Shown here in pieces: positions 33,988-41,649 of a stretch of 64,000 nt of DNA. The translations under genes and the position numbers were made by a program. Within the stretch, counting starts at the first letter, position 1. Every line of letters starts with the position of its first letter. The stretch lies in the NCBI GenBank assembly GCA_025463925.1, contig JAODBK010000001.1, forward strand, positions 1 to 64,000, given 5' to 3'. The DNA comes from Acidimicrobiales bacterium (GTDB taxonomy: Bacteria > Actinomycetota > Acidimicrobiia > Acidimicrobiales > AC-14). Under the pieces are notes generated by a model that did not search any database, was not told the origin of the DNA, and saw only the letters and a program-made list of their open reading frames with translations.

Positions 33988-35984
33988 CGCCCGCCACCCG
34001 CGCCGGCCTCCACCTGTTGCTTGTTCTCTGCGTCCTGGCGGGCCGCCTTCTGATCGGCCTTGGCCGTCGTCCGAACCGCCTTGCGCTCCTTGCGTGTGAG
34101 CCGCGGCTGGCCGGTCGTCCGGCTGTAGCCGTAGTACGAGTAGTACGACGACTCGTCCCAGCCATCGAGCTTGTTCAGCACCATCCCGAGGATGCGCGTG
34201 TGGGTGCCGTCGAGCGTTGCCTTGGTCCGTTTGATGGCGCCCCGGCGAGTGCCCCCCAGGGCGTTGACCAGCACGACACCGTCCGCCTTGGCGGCGAGCA
34301 CGACCGGATCGGTCACGGCCAACACCGGTGGGGTGTCGATGATGATGATGTCGGCGATCTGGCTCAGCTCATCGAGCACCTCGGCCGTCTTCCGCGAGCC
34401 GAGCAGTTCCGCCGGATTCGGCGGCTGCGCGCCCGCCGGCAGCACCATGAGGTTCTCGATTCGCGTCTTGACGAGGGCCCGCTGGACGGCCCGGCGACGG
34501 ATCGGGTCGCTCGCGCGCACCGGGGCGGGCCGCGGCGGTGGTGTCGGTACACCGACGGCAGCCCGGGCGGTCGAGCGGAGGAGCTCGCGTGTGCGGGCGA
34601 ACGGTTCCTCGGCCACCGCACTATGGCCGTTCCCGTTGCCATTTCCATTGCCGGTCGGGTGCACCGGCAACGCCGGATCCAGCAGCTGCTGGGACCCCGC
34701 CAGGCTGGCGACGAGCTCGGTCAGGCCGGCGGTCGGAACCTCGATGCCGAGCAGCGCCTCGGCGCGGGGCCGGCGGACGTCGCCGGACACGAGGACCGTG
34801 CGGTAGCCCGCTTGCGCGTAGACCGTGGCGAGGTTTGCCGCGACGGTCGACTTCCCGTCTCGAGGACCGGCGCTGGTGATCAGGATGCGCCGGATCGACT
34901 CGTCGATGCTGAGGAAGTGGATCGACGTCCGCAACGACCTCGTGGCTTCCGCCAATGTGCTCATCGGTCGCTCGACCGCGGCGAGATGAGTCGGGTTCTT
35001 GCTCGACTCTTCGTCCAGCGGCAGCTCGGCGAGAACGGGAAGCCCGGTGATGCGCTCGGCCTCCTCCCTCGAGTGCACGCGGTCGTCGAGTTGTTCTCGC
35101 AGCACCGCCATGCCGAGACCGAGCACGAGCCCGAGCACGGCGCCGAGCGCGCCGTTGCGCTTCGGTGTCGCTCCGATGGGTCGAGACGGTGTCTGCGCCT
35201 CGGTGATCAGCTGCGCCGACCCTCGCTTGAGGCTCATGTCGACGAGCAGCTCTTGTTGCCGCGAATAGAGCGACTGGTACTGCACGGCCGCGGCATAGCG
35301 GGCCGCTTTGAGTCCTTCGTTCGTCGATGCCGGTCCGGTCAGACCGGCGTCGACGACCGGCGCCTCCAAGGTCGGTGTTGATGGTGCTGTGGGACCGCCG
35401 GTTGGTGCCCCCTGATTGGACGGCTGGACAAGGCCGACCGTGGCGCCGGGCTTGATGCCGCCGTCACCGATCTTGGTGTCGTAGTCGGCGATCTGCGATT
35501 GCAGATCGGCCAACTTCTTGGTCAGCTCGTCCGAGACGCGCTTGAGATCCGCGATCGCGTAGTCCTTGCGGTTCTGGATGTAGGCCCGAGCGAACGCGTT
35601 GGCGATGTCACGGGCGCGGACCGGATCGAGGTCCGTGGCCGTGATGTTCAAGATGTCGGCCGAGGGGTCCTTGTTGACCGCGACCTGACCACCAATGGTC
35701 GGGCCCGAAGCACCGTTGACTTGCTTTGCCGCCTCAGCGGCAACCGGCGCGCTCTGGATGATGTCCGCTTGTGCAGAGAGGTACCGGTCGGGGTCGAAGT
35801 AGATGCTGTTGCCGTTCAGCGTCTCGGTCGGATCGTTGGGTTGAAGCAGGACCCGTGACGTCGATCGGTACGTCGGCGTCCGCATGCTCGTGAGGAGCGC
35901 TGCCGCGATCGCGACGACGACAACGCATTCGATAATGGTCCACTTCCGTCGCCGTGCGATCTCGAGGTAATGGCGAAGGTCCAC
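33984..35984 (-). CDS. Wzz chain-length protein fused to BY-tyrosine kinase
   Basis: 666 residues. The N-terminal Wzz domain starts MDLRHYLEIARRRKWTIIEC with helix VVVVAIAAALLTS and continues as an external helical region to the second helix (ALGAVLGLVLGLGMAVL, near 278). The cytoplasmic BY-kinase follows: Walker A ILITSAGPRDGKSTVAANLA (near 370), Walker A' VLVSGDVRRPR, Walker B DIIIIDTPPVLAVTDP. A Pro/Gly-rich insert (GNGNGNGNGH) lies between A' and B. The C-terminus has the Tyr cluster SSYYSYYGYSR for autophosphorylation, then a basic Lys/Gln tail. It controls polymer length and export of the EPS. It is the first structural gene of the long operon and sits behind a structured leader. Confidence 0.93.
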   Translation of the reverse strand: MDLRHYLEIARRRKWTIIECVVVVAIAAALLTSMRTPTYRSTSRVLLQPNDPTETLNGNSIYFDPDRYLSAQADIIQSAPVAAEAAKQVNGASGPTIGGQVAVNKDPSADILNITATDLDPVRARDIANAFARAYIQNRKDYAIADLKRVSDELTKKLADLQSQIADYDTKIGDGGIKPGATVGLVQPSNQGAPTGGPTAPSTPTLEAPVVDAGLTGPASTNEGLKAARYAAAVQYQSLYSRQQELLVDMSLKRGSAQLITEAQTPSRPIGATPKRNGALGAVLGLVLGLGMAVLREQLDDRVHSREEAERITGLPVLAELPLDEESSKNPTHLAAVERPMSTLAEATRSLRTSIHFLSIDESIRRILITSAGPRDGKSTVAANLATVYAQAGYRTVLVSGDVRRPRAEALLGIEVPTAGLTELVASLAGSQQLLDPALPVHPTGNGNGNGNGHSAVAEEPFARTRELLRSTARAAVGVPTPPPRPAPVRASDPIRRRAVQRALVKTRIENLMVLPAGAQPPNPAELLGSRKTAEVLDELSQIADIIIIDTPPVLAVTDPVVLAAKADGVVLVNALGGTRRGAIKRTKATLDGTHTRILGMVLNKLDGWDESSYYSYYGYSRTTGQPRLTRKERKAVRTTAKADQKAARQDAENKQQVEAGAGGGR

Positions 35985-36180
35985 TCGAAAGGACTCCTCA
36001 CGGGAAAGCGAAAGGCCGCCCAGTTGGGCGGCCCTCGGTGCAACTTCGGACGACTACAAGCTAAGGCTTGGGCATCGGACGCAGTAGGGGTGGTGACCCC
36101 CAAGGGCGATATAGGGGAGCCTGCCCAAGCCTCTCTGGCGACGTGGCCCCGCTCCCCATCGCCCCGCACGGCCGCAGCTA
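35985..36180 (-). promoter_or_regulatory. Structured 5' leader of the EPS operon (riboswitch-like)
   Basis: The 200 nt ahead of the Wzz-kinase start hold an 11-bp perfect long-range stem (AGGCTTGGGCA at 36064-36074 with TGCCCAAGCCT at 36121-36131). It encloses two smaller G/C hairpins, one being GGGGT-GGTG-ACCCC (36087-36100). On the minus-strand RNA this domain is followed by an intrinsic-terminator-like hairpin at 36014-36033, then the start codon. An aptamer plus terminator layout is suggestive, but I could not match a known riboswitch family. The same inner repeat could instead be a DNA operator (site S3). Confidence 0.45.
36014..36033 (-). terminator. Terminator-like hairpin in the EPS operon leader
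   Basis: Perfect 8-bp stem GGCCGCCC (36014-36021) / GGGCGGCC (36026-36033) with a 4-nt loop; on the minus strand it is followed by TTTCGCTTTCCC. It lies 30 nt upstream of the Wzz-kinase start, so it would attenuate the operon rather than end an upstream gene. No minus-strand gene ends within 600 bp before it. Confidence 0.55.
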
Positions 36181-36185
36181 ACACA

Positions 36186-36205
36186 CCCTAGGGGTGATCA
36201 CCCCT
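36186..36205. promoter_or_regulatory. Palindromic site S4 (CCCTAGGGGTGATCACCCCT)
   Basis: AGGGGTGATCACCCCT (36190-36205) is a perfect 16-bp palindrome preceded by an overlapping CCCTAGGG. It lies between the divergent EPS operon leader and the secreted protein gene, near the expected promoters of both. It has the same GGGGT-N4-ACCCC layout as site S3 at 36087-36100 and the same core as S1 and S2. Candidate operator. Confidence 0.5.
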
Positions 36206-36232
36206 GCTCGCTTCGGCAGCTTGTCGGTAAGC

Positions 36233-36721
36233 GTGGACTCTGTGATCCAACGCGTGCGACAGACACGGCCGACGAAGTGGCTCCTCCTCGGAGTACCCGT
36301 CCTCGTCGGGGTGCTCGCCATTCCCGCTGGGGGCCGCGCGACTCCGGTCGGGGCCAAAGATGACTTCGCCGGGGATGTCAACGGCGGCAGCACTATCACC
36401 GTCATCAACAACAGCGGGCCCGGCAGTGGCTGCAAACTCTCCGGAACCTCGCAATACGTGGAAGTGACGAAGCTCATCAACCCGACGGGAACGCACGGGC
36501 ACACGGGTGACAGCGGTACAAATGCGATCAATGTCACGATCCACGGAACCACGTACTCACTGTCGAGCTACGGGAGTCAGGTCCTCCTCGCCGCGGGGTC
36601 CTATCCCTGTGGCGGTCAGACGGAGACCGTGACATTTGTGCCGCAGAACTGCACGGGTACCGTGAGTCAGCCCTGCACGAACTACAGCCTCACGATCACG
36701 TATTCAGGGCCCACGTCGTAG
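36233..36721 (+). CDS. Secreted protein, hypothetical
   Basis: About 162 residues from the GTG at 36233; a GTG at 36194 would place the start inside the S4 palindrome, and one at 36242 is also possible. A basic N-terminus (VIQRVRQTRPTKW) and hydrophobic stretch LLLGVPVLVGVLAIP form a signal peptide. The mature part is Thr/Ser/Gly-rich with four Cys (GSGCKLSGTSQYVEV, SYPCGGQTET, QNCTGTVSQPCTNY), probably two disulfides. It ends LTITYSGPTS. No family was recognised. Divergent transcription from the EPS operon suggests a co-regulated extracellular component. Confidence 0.7.
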   Translation: MDSVIQRVRQTRPTKWLLLGVPVLVGVLAIPAGGRATPVGAKDDFAGDVNGGSTITVINNSGPGSGCKLSGTSQYVEVTKLINPTGTHGHTGDSGTNAINVTIHGTTYSLSSYGSQVLLAAGSYPCGGQTETVTFVPQNCTGTVSQPCTNYSLTITYSGPTS

Positions 36722-37005
36722 CTTCGAGCGACGGTCTTAATCATCGTTCGGAGTGCGCCGAGTACCTCATCACTCTTCAGCACAGGATCGTGACCGGCTT
36801 GCCCTTCGTGGCTTCGTTGTCTGCGTCTGGCCCTTAGCTGGCTCATCTTCCCTCCCCCGACCAGCTTCACGTCGGGCGATGACTTTCCGGCCCAATAGCC
36901 CGCGCACTGATTGAGCAGACGTTCGATCCTCGCATCCAGTTCGCCAATCCAGCTCAGCCAAGTATCGAGCTGCATCGTGTCGGCCGTGCCGTCGATCGGC
37001 TCCAC
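36682..37005 (-). CDS. Hypothetical protein (about 107 aa)
   Basis: An uncertain minus-strand gene 21 nt behind the DUF4012 gene; its 3' end overlaps the tail of the secreted-protein gene by 40 bp. The translation includes a helical, Leu/Trp-rich N-terminal half (QLDTWLSWIGELDARIERLL) and a basic middle (MSQLRARRRQRSHEG), ending TVARSYDVGPEYVIVRL. The start may be the GTG at 37005 or a later ATG (MQLDTW, 36975). No family was recognised; it could be a spurious frame. Confidence 0.35.
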   Translation of the reverse strand: MEPIDGTADTMQLDTWLSWIGELDARIERLLNQCAGYWAGKSSPDVKLVGGGKMSQLRARRRQRSHEGQAGHDPVLKSDEVLGALRTMIKTVARSYDVGPEYVIVRL

Positions 37006-37026
37006 GAGATGGAGATGTGAGCGCTA

Positions 37027-38961
37027 CTAAGCAAGGAAGCGGCCAAGCCAGCGGGTCCGAAGGAAGTCTCGCAACCCTCGCCTGACCGTCACGTTGACCA
37101 CGAGGTCTGCGTTACGCGGTGCCAAGGTGTACGTCCGGCCGCGAATGTGTGCCGTCAGCACGTCAGACGACGTGCCGGGTTGCCGGCGCCACTGGAGGTG
37201 ATAGGCGGACCCGGGCGCAACAGAACTCGGCAGTTCGTAGTTCACGACATAGGACTTGGTGGATCCAGGCAACACGAAGGCATCGAGCCCGAACACCCGA
37301 TACGGACCATCGCTCGCCATGCCCTCGTCGCGGACACCGGACTGCACGCCGATCAAGCGGGCGCCACCCGGCACGTAAATTCGCAGGTAGCCGTTGTAAT
37401 ACGGGTTGATCGTGCTGGCGGCTCCACTGTTGCGGTAGATCACTTCAACCTTGCCCACAAGGCGACCTCGGTCATCACGCTTCATTTCGTATGTCACGTC
37501 GCGCGTGAGTTCACGATTTGCTTTGCTCGATGTCAGATTGCTGTCGACAAGCATCAAGAAGTCGCCACTCGTCTCCGGCAACGCTCCCGAAAGGGCGGTG
37601 CCGGCGACAGCGGCCTGTCGGCTTCGGTCGACGAACCACGTCTGCAGGCCGCCTATCCCAACTGATTTGCCGAGGCTGGTCGCGAGTCCAGGCACTTGGG
37701 AGCCCGAGAGCTGGAAGACTCGATCGAAGACCTCGTGTGAGAGGTTCGTCAGGAACTTTTTCGGCGGGTTGTCCTTCGGCTGCTTGAGTTCGACCTCGTA
37801 CAACACCCGATCGGCGAACTCCGGTTCGCTAATCGGTTGTGCATAACCGGGCACCTGCACCGGTCCTACAACGCCGACCAAGCTGGCCATTGTGTCGTTG
37901 GTGATCGCGACGACTCCGTCGACTGTCCCGCCGCCCTGCCGTCTGAACATCTCTCGAGCTGTCGCCGCCGTCGTCGGGAAGTCGGGCCACCAGTTGACAT
38001 TGGAAATGCCCCACCAACTTGGGAGAGAACGCCGGAGCGCTTGCGGTGGTGTCATCGGCGGATCGGGCGGCGGTAACGCATCAAGCGAGTCATAGCGCTC
38101 GAGCTTCACGGTGCCGTGGTTGAAGTGGACGATGCCGAACGAGCCGATGAAGCCGCCGGTCGCCCGCAACTCCATCGTGTCCTGCGAGAGCAACAGGATC
38201 TTGGCATCGGTGGTCGGCGCAGTGAGATCGCCGAGCAACGACAGCCCACGACGTGCCCCGTCGAGTTGCTTGCGGGCCTGGTCGACGACCTTGATCATCG
38301 ATCTGGCAGCGCCCGACACCGGCGGCAGCATGGCGCCGGCCGGCCCGTTCAACCGGTGACGGGCCGAGTCGAGCTTCTGCTCGGCGTCGGTGAGCGCACC
38401 CGTCGATCGGATGGCTGCGCCGTTGAACGCCGACAGGTCGTGGCCGTCGATGCCGGCGGCGCCGTGGGTTGGGAACGAGGCCGCCGCCGCGGCAAGCACC
38501 CGGCCGGCGGCCACTGCGTCGCGCCCGGCGTCGCTGGCGCTCGTGATTGCCCGACCGGGGCTGCCGATCAGCGGCACCGGCGCCAGCACGTTCAGCGGGA
38601 AGGTCTGGCCTTTCCGCTTGGCCGAGCGCAACTTGGCGTCGGCGGCGTCGAGCGCCGACTTGGTGGCGGCGTCGTCCTTTCCGCTCAGCGCGGTCTTGGC
38701 CGCGACCAGTTGCGTCTTGGCGAGGTTGAGCTCACGACGGGCCGCCAACAGCTTGTCGGCGGCGACGATGGCCAGCAGGCCGAGAAAGATCGTGAGCACC
38801 GGCGCGACCGGACCTTGCAAGAAGCGCGGGAGGTCGCGACGCCGGCGACGGCTGGCCGACGAGCGCGATCGTGAACTCGATCGCGACTGTTGGCCCCGGT
38901 GATGGTGATGCCGGTGGCTCGAGTAGTGGCTCGTCCTAGACGAACTCGGAGACGTCGGCAT
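37027..38961 (-). CDS. DUF4012 domain-containing membrane protein
   Basis: 644 residues. An intrinsically disordered Ser/Arg/His head (SHYSSHRHHHHRGQQSRSSS) is followed by one membrane helix (PVAPVLTIFLGLLAIVAADK), then a coiled Ala-rich stretch (AKTQLVAAKTALSGKDDAAT). The large extracellular DUF4012 domain starts with KILLLSQDTMELRATGGFIG then SFGIVHFNHG. DUF4012 proteins are common in actinobacterial glycan clusters, but their function is unproven; an LytR-like or assembly role is sometimes suspected. Its start overlaps the sigma-like gene by 26 bp, so it is co-transcribed with the regulators upstream. Confidence 0.88.
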   Translation of the reverse strand: MPTSPSSSRTSHYSSHRHHHHRGQQSRSSSRSRSSASRRRRRDLPRFLQGPVAPVLTIFLGLLAIVAADKLLAARRELNLAKTQLVAAKTALSGKDDAATKSALDAADAKLRSAKRKGQTFPLNVLAPVPLIGSPGRAITSASDAGRDAVAAGRVLAAAAASFPTHGAAGIDGHDLSAFNGAAIRSTGALTDAEQKLDSARHRLNGPAGAMLPPVSGAARSMIKVVDQARKQLDGARRGLSLLGDLTAPTTDAKILLLSQDTMELRATGGFIGSFGIVHFNHGTVKLERYDSLDALPPPDPPMTPPQALRRSLPSWWGISNVNWWPDFPTTAATAREMFRRQGGGTVDGVVAITNDTMASLVGVVGPVQVPGYAQPISEPEFADRVLYEVELKQPKDNPPKKFLTNLSHEVFDRVFQLSGSQVPGLATSLGKSVGIGGLQTWFVDRSRQAAVAGTALSGALPETSGDFLMLVDSNLTSSKANRELTRDVTYEMKRDDRGRLVGKVEVIYRNSGAASTINPYYNGYLRIYVPGGARLIGVQSGVRDEGMASDGPYRVFGLDAFVLPGSTKSYVVNYELPSSVAPGSAYHLQWRRQPGTSSDVLTAHIRGRTYTLAPRNADLVVNVTVRRGLRDFLRTRWLGRFLA

Positions 38962-39313
38962 CGGCCCACTCCTCCAGTGGCTGGCCCAGCGCGACGATCC
39001 GCCGGATGGCGGCGTTGCGAACCCGGTAGACGTGACGGGGGCTGCGGCGGATGTGCCGGGCGATGGCGGCGGGCGCCAGGCCTTCGATGTACCAGTGCAG
39101 GAGCACGAGCTGCTCCTCGTGCGTCAGCCAGGCCATGCGGGCCCGCAGCTCGGCTCGCGCGTCGAGGTCGTCGAGCAGCGACGCGTGGAACGGGAAGCGG
39201 TCGCTCGACGAGCCCGACGAGCCGCTGATGGTGACGACCGAGCCACCGGTCGGGCGGACGAAGTCGTTGAACCGCGTGAGGGTGCGCTCGACGTCGGCGT
39301 AGGTGGCCAGCAC
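38936..39313 (-). CDS. Sigma-70 region 4-like DNA-binding protein
   Basis: 125 residues, starting at GTG 39313, which shares one base with the preceding TAG. The C-terminal half is a helix-turn-helix resembling sigma region 4: LTHEEQLVLLHWYIEGLAPA then AIARHIRRSPRHVYRVRNAA. No region 2 is present, so it is not a full sigma factor. The N-terminal half (RTLTRFNDFVRPTGGSVV) is unrecognised. It lies between a LuxR regulator and DUF4012, suggesting a transcription regulator of the EPS region. Confidence 0.7.
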   Translation of the reverse strand: MLATYADVERTLTRFNDFVRPTGGSVVTISGSSGSSSDRFPFHASLLDDLDARAELRARMAWLTHEEQLVLLHWYIEGLAPAAIARHIRRSPRHVYRVRNAAIRRIVALGQPLEEWADADVSEFV

Positions 39314-40029
39314 TACTCCACCCCCACCAGCACCGACGCGGCCGTCGCCCGCGCTGGCGCCGCGATCAAGAGCAGGCCGTGCCCGATGGCGATCGACACC
39401 GCGTGGGCCTGGGTGCGCACACCGAGCTTGTCGAAGATGCGGATCTTGTGGTTCTCGACCGTCTTCATCGCCACGCCGAGGCGGCGGGCCACCGCCTTGG
39501 TGCTGAGCCCGTCAGCCATCGCGCTGAGCACGTCGGCCTCGCGCGGCGTGAGCTCGGGACGACGGAGCCGCGCCCCGCCGGCGATGGCCCCGGGCTCGGA
39601 CCGCAACCGTCGCCACTGTTGCAGGATCGTGCCGGCCGCGGTCGGGTGCAGCACCGCGGCGCCGGCCGCCACCGACACGATCGCGTCGGTCAGCGTCGAC
39701 GGCGCGGTGTCGTAGAGGAGGTAACCCGACGCCCCCCGCGCCAGCAGCGACGTGAGCCGCTCGGGCGACGGGTCGTCGCACAGCACGATGGCGCGGGCAC
39801 CGCTGGCCAGCACGCCATCGAGGTGATCCTCGACGTTCCCATCGGCGAGCAGTCCACCGGCGATGACGACGTCGGGTTGCTCCTCCGCGCACAGTGCAAT
39901 GAGCTCGGCGCCACTCGACGTCTCCCCCACGACGTACACGCCGCCGTCCGTGCCGAGCACCAGCCGCAAGACGCTGCGGATCAAGGTGTCGGCATCGGCA
40001 ACCACGACACGGACACCGCGGCTCATCAC
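39313..40029 (-). CDS. LuxR-type regulator with degenerate receiver
   Basis: 238 residues. The receiver-like domain (VRVVVADADTLIRSVLRLVL) keeps one acidic pocket, but Gly58 stands where the phospho-acceptor Asp is expected (PDVVIAGGLL) and the conserved Lys is replaced (GYLLYDTAP). A normal LuxR HTH follows at about 163-220 (LTPREADVLSAMADGLSTKA then VARRLGVAMKTVENHKIRIF). It is probably not controlled by phosphorylation. The 16-bp palindrome S5 lies 52 bp upstream of its start. Confidence 0.85.
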   Translation of the reverse strand: MMSRGVRVVVADADTLIRSVLRLVLGTDGGVYVVGETSSGAELIALCAEEQPDVVIAGGLLADGNVEDHLDGVLASGARAIVLCDDPSPERLTSLLARGASGYLLYDTAPSTLTDAIVSVAAGAAVLHPTAAGTILQQWRRLRSEPGAIAGGARLRRPELTPREADVLSAMADGLSTKAVARRLGVAMKTVENHKIRIFDKLGVRTQAHAVSIAIGHGLLLIAAPARATAASVLVGVE

Positions 40030-40080
40030 AACGTCAACCTAAGGACGATCGGCGCCGACGCCCAGAGGGTGGTCTCCCTA

Positions 40081-40105
40081 CCCCCAAGCTTGGGGGAGTG
40101 ACCCC
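40081..40105. promoter_or_regulatory. Palindromic site S5 upstream of LuxR regulator
   Basis: CCCCCAAGCTTGGGGG (40081-40096) is a perfect 16-bp palindrome, and an adjoining GGGGG-AGTG-ACCCC repeats the half-site spacing of S3/S4. It sits in the 88-bp gap between the stop of one LuxR gene (40118) and the start of the next (40029). Candidate operator, perhaps autoregulatory. Confidence 0.5.
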
Positions 40106-40117
40106 AGGGTGAAATAC

Positions 40118-40726
40118 CTAACGCATGTCGAGCAGGCCGTACTGGTGCACGCGCACGACGGCCTGGGCGCGGTTGCGCGCGCCGAGCTTGCGGAAGAGGC
40201 GGCTCTGCAGGTTCTCCACCGTCTTGATGGAGATGCCGAGCGCCGCCGCCGTCTGCTTCACCGTCTCGCCGCGGTCGATCGACTTCAAGATGTCGATCTC
40301 GCGCGCCGTCAGACACACCGCCGGCTCGGCCTCGACCTCCGGGCGGGCCCGCGCCAGGTCGGCCAGCAGTCGCGCCTGCGACGCCGTGATCCGGGTGCCG
40401 CCGCGGGCTACGACGTCGATCGCCGAGAGCAGGTCGAGCGGATCGCTGTCGGCGTGCAGCACCGCGTCGGCGCCGTCGACGACCGCGGCCGCGACCTCGG
40501 CGTCGTCCATCTCCACGGGCGCCATGACGACGACGGGGTGGGCCAGCTGGCGGGCCACCTCCCAGTAGTCGGCCTCGGCGCCCAGCAGGACCGTCACGAG
40601 CATGTTGGGTGTCGGCGCCGGGTCGCTCGGGCCGCGCACCGGCACCCGACTCGTCTGCAAGACGTGGACGATGAGGTCGCGAGCGAAACCGGCCGGCCCC
40701 ACCAGCACTGCTTCTACGTCGGACAT
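40118..40726 (-). CDS. LuxR-type regulator with highly divergent receiver
   Basis: 202 residues. The first 120 residues have receiver-like length and secondary structure pattern (VEAVLVGPAGFARDLIVHVL, TVLLGAEADYWEVARQLAHP), but none of the receiver catalytic residues can be placed. The LuxR HTH is intact (LTAREIDILKSIDRGETVKQ then TAAALGISIKTVENLQSRLF). It is the middle of three consecutive LuxR genes on the minus strand, 4 nt downstream of the next one. Its output domain probably binds DNA independently of phosphorylation. Confidence 0.85.
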   Translation of the reverse strand: MSDVEAVLVGPAGFARDLIVHVLQTSRVPVRGPSDPAPTPNMLVTVLLGAEADYWEVARQLAHPVVVMAPVEMDDAEVAAAVVDGADAVLHADSDPLDLLSAIDVVARGGTRITASQARLLADLARARPEVEAEPAVCLTAREIDILKSIDRGETVKQTAAALGISIKTVENLQSRLFRKLGARNRAQAVVRVHQYGLLDMR

Positions 40727-40730
40727 GTGG

Positions 40731-41366
40731 TCATCCGGCCTCCGTTTGGGTCTCCGGTACGAGCAGACCTTGGCGGAGGGCGACGGCGATGGCGTGTGCC
40801 TGGTTCTGCACTTCGAGCTTGCCGAAGATGCGCTGCTTGTGGTTTTCGACGGTCTTCGGGCTGATGCCGAGCTTCTCGGAGACCTCGCGGGTGGTGCCGC
40901 CGAGGCCGATCAGCCGGAGCACCTCGACCTCGCGCGGGGTGAGGAGCGGGCGTTCGCAGGGCAGCGCCGCCGGATCTGGGAGGGACGCGACGGGATGCCG
41001 GCGGCCCGGTGAGCGGAGGATGTCGATGACCGGGCCGTAGCCGTTGGTGCGAGCGACCAGCGCACGCGCCCCGGCCTGGTACGCGCGCGCCCCGGCCGCC
41101 TTGTCGAGCGCGACGTACACGCCGATGACGCGCAGCGACCTCTGACGCTTGCGGAGCGCGGCGATGAGGCGGGCCACATCCCATTCGATGGCGTCCACCT
41201 CGAGGATGACCGCGTCGGGACGGTGCTCCTCACACGCCGCGACCAATTCCCGCGCATCTGCGGCGGTCGCCACGACTTCCATGTCCGGTTCCGCTCCGAG
41301 GATCAACGCGACCCCCTCACGAAACAGTCGGTGCCGTTCCTGCACCACCACTCTTGCTCGCGCCAC
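40731..41366 (-). CDS. LuxR-type regulator with phospho-Asp replaced by Glu
   Basis: 211 residues. The receiver domain starts ARVVVQERHRLFREGVALIL; the usual Asp pair is QE, and Glu56 occupies the phospho-acceptor position (PDAVILEVDA). Such a substitution often mimics constant activation. The LuxR HTH is complete: LTPREVEVLRLIGLGGTTRE then VSEKLGISPKTVENHKQRIF. As the first gene of the regulator cluster it may be the constitutive driver. Duplications of one ancestor probably gave all three LuxR genes here. Confidence 0.87.
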   Translation of the reverse strand: MARARVVVQERHRLFREGVALILGAEPDMEVVATAADARELVAACEEHRPDAVILEVDAIEWDVARLIAALRKRQRSLRVIGVYVALDKAAGARAYQAGARALVARTNGYGPVIDILRSPGRRHPVASLPDPAALPCERPLLTPREVEVLRLIGLGGTTREVSEKLGISPKTVENHKQRIFGKLEVQNQAHAIAVALRQGLLVPETQTEAG

Positions 41367-41649
41367 AGACCCCTCGTTCCCAGACTCGGGGCCCCGCCTA
41401 TGTGGCTCTCCTGCACCCCCCAGTGGCGAGGCCGAGCGATTGTCACCCTACGTGGCAGTCACGAAACGGGCAATGGGTGTTTTCCGCACCCAGGCACGAT
41501 CCCTGGACGCCTTCCAGGTGATCTGTGCGCGACGCGTGACGGTGAGGCCGCGATCCGTCGACCTTCGGCAACTGAAAACGGTCAAATGGGTCCAAGGACT
41601 TCACCATGTGAATCGACGATGAACGTCGGTAGATGCCAGCCGTTTCCAA

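Noticed and set aside
41367-41649. Small plus-strand frames (41149-41660) as a real gene
   Set aside because: They run antisense through the LuxR gene and the following gap, with no ribosome site or recognisable pattern. Only a weak GGGTG/CACCC hairpin was seen.
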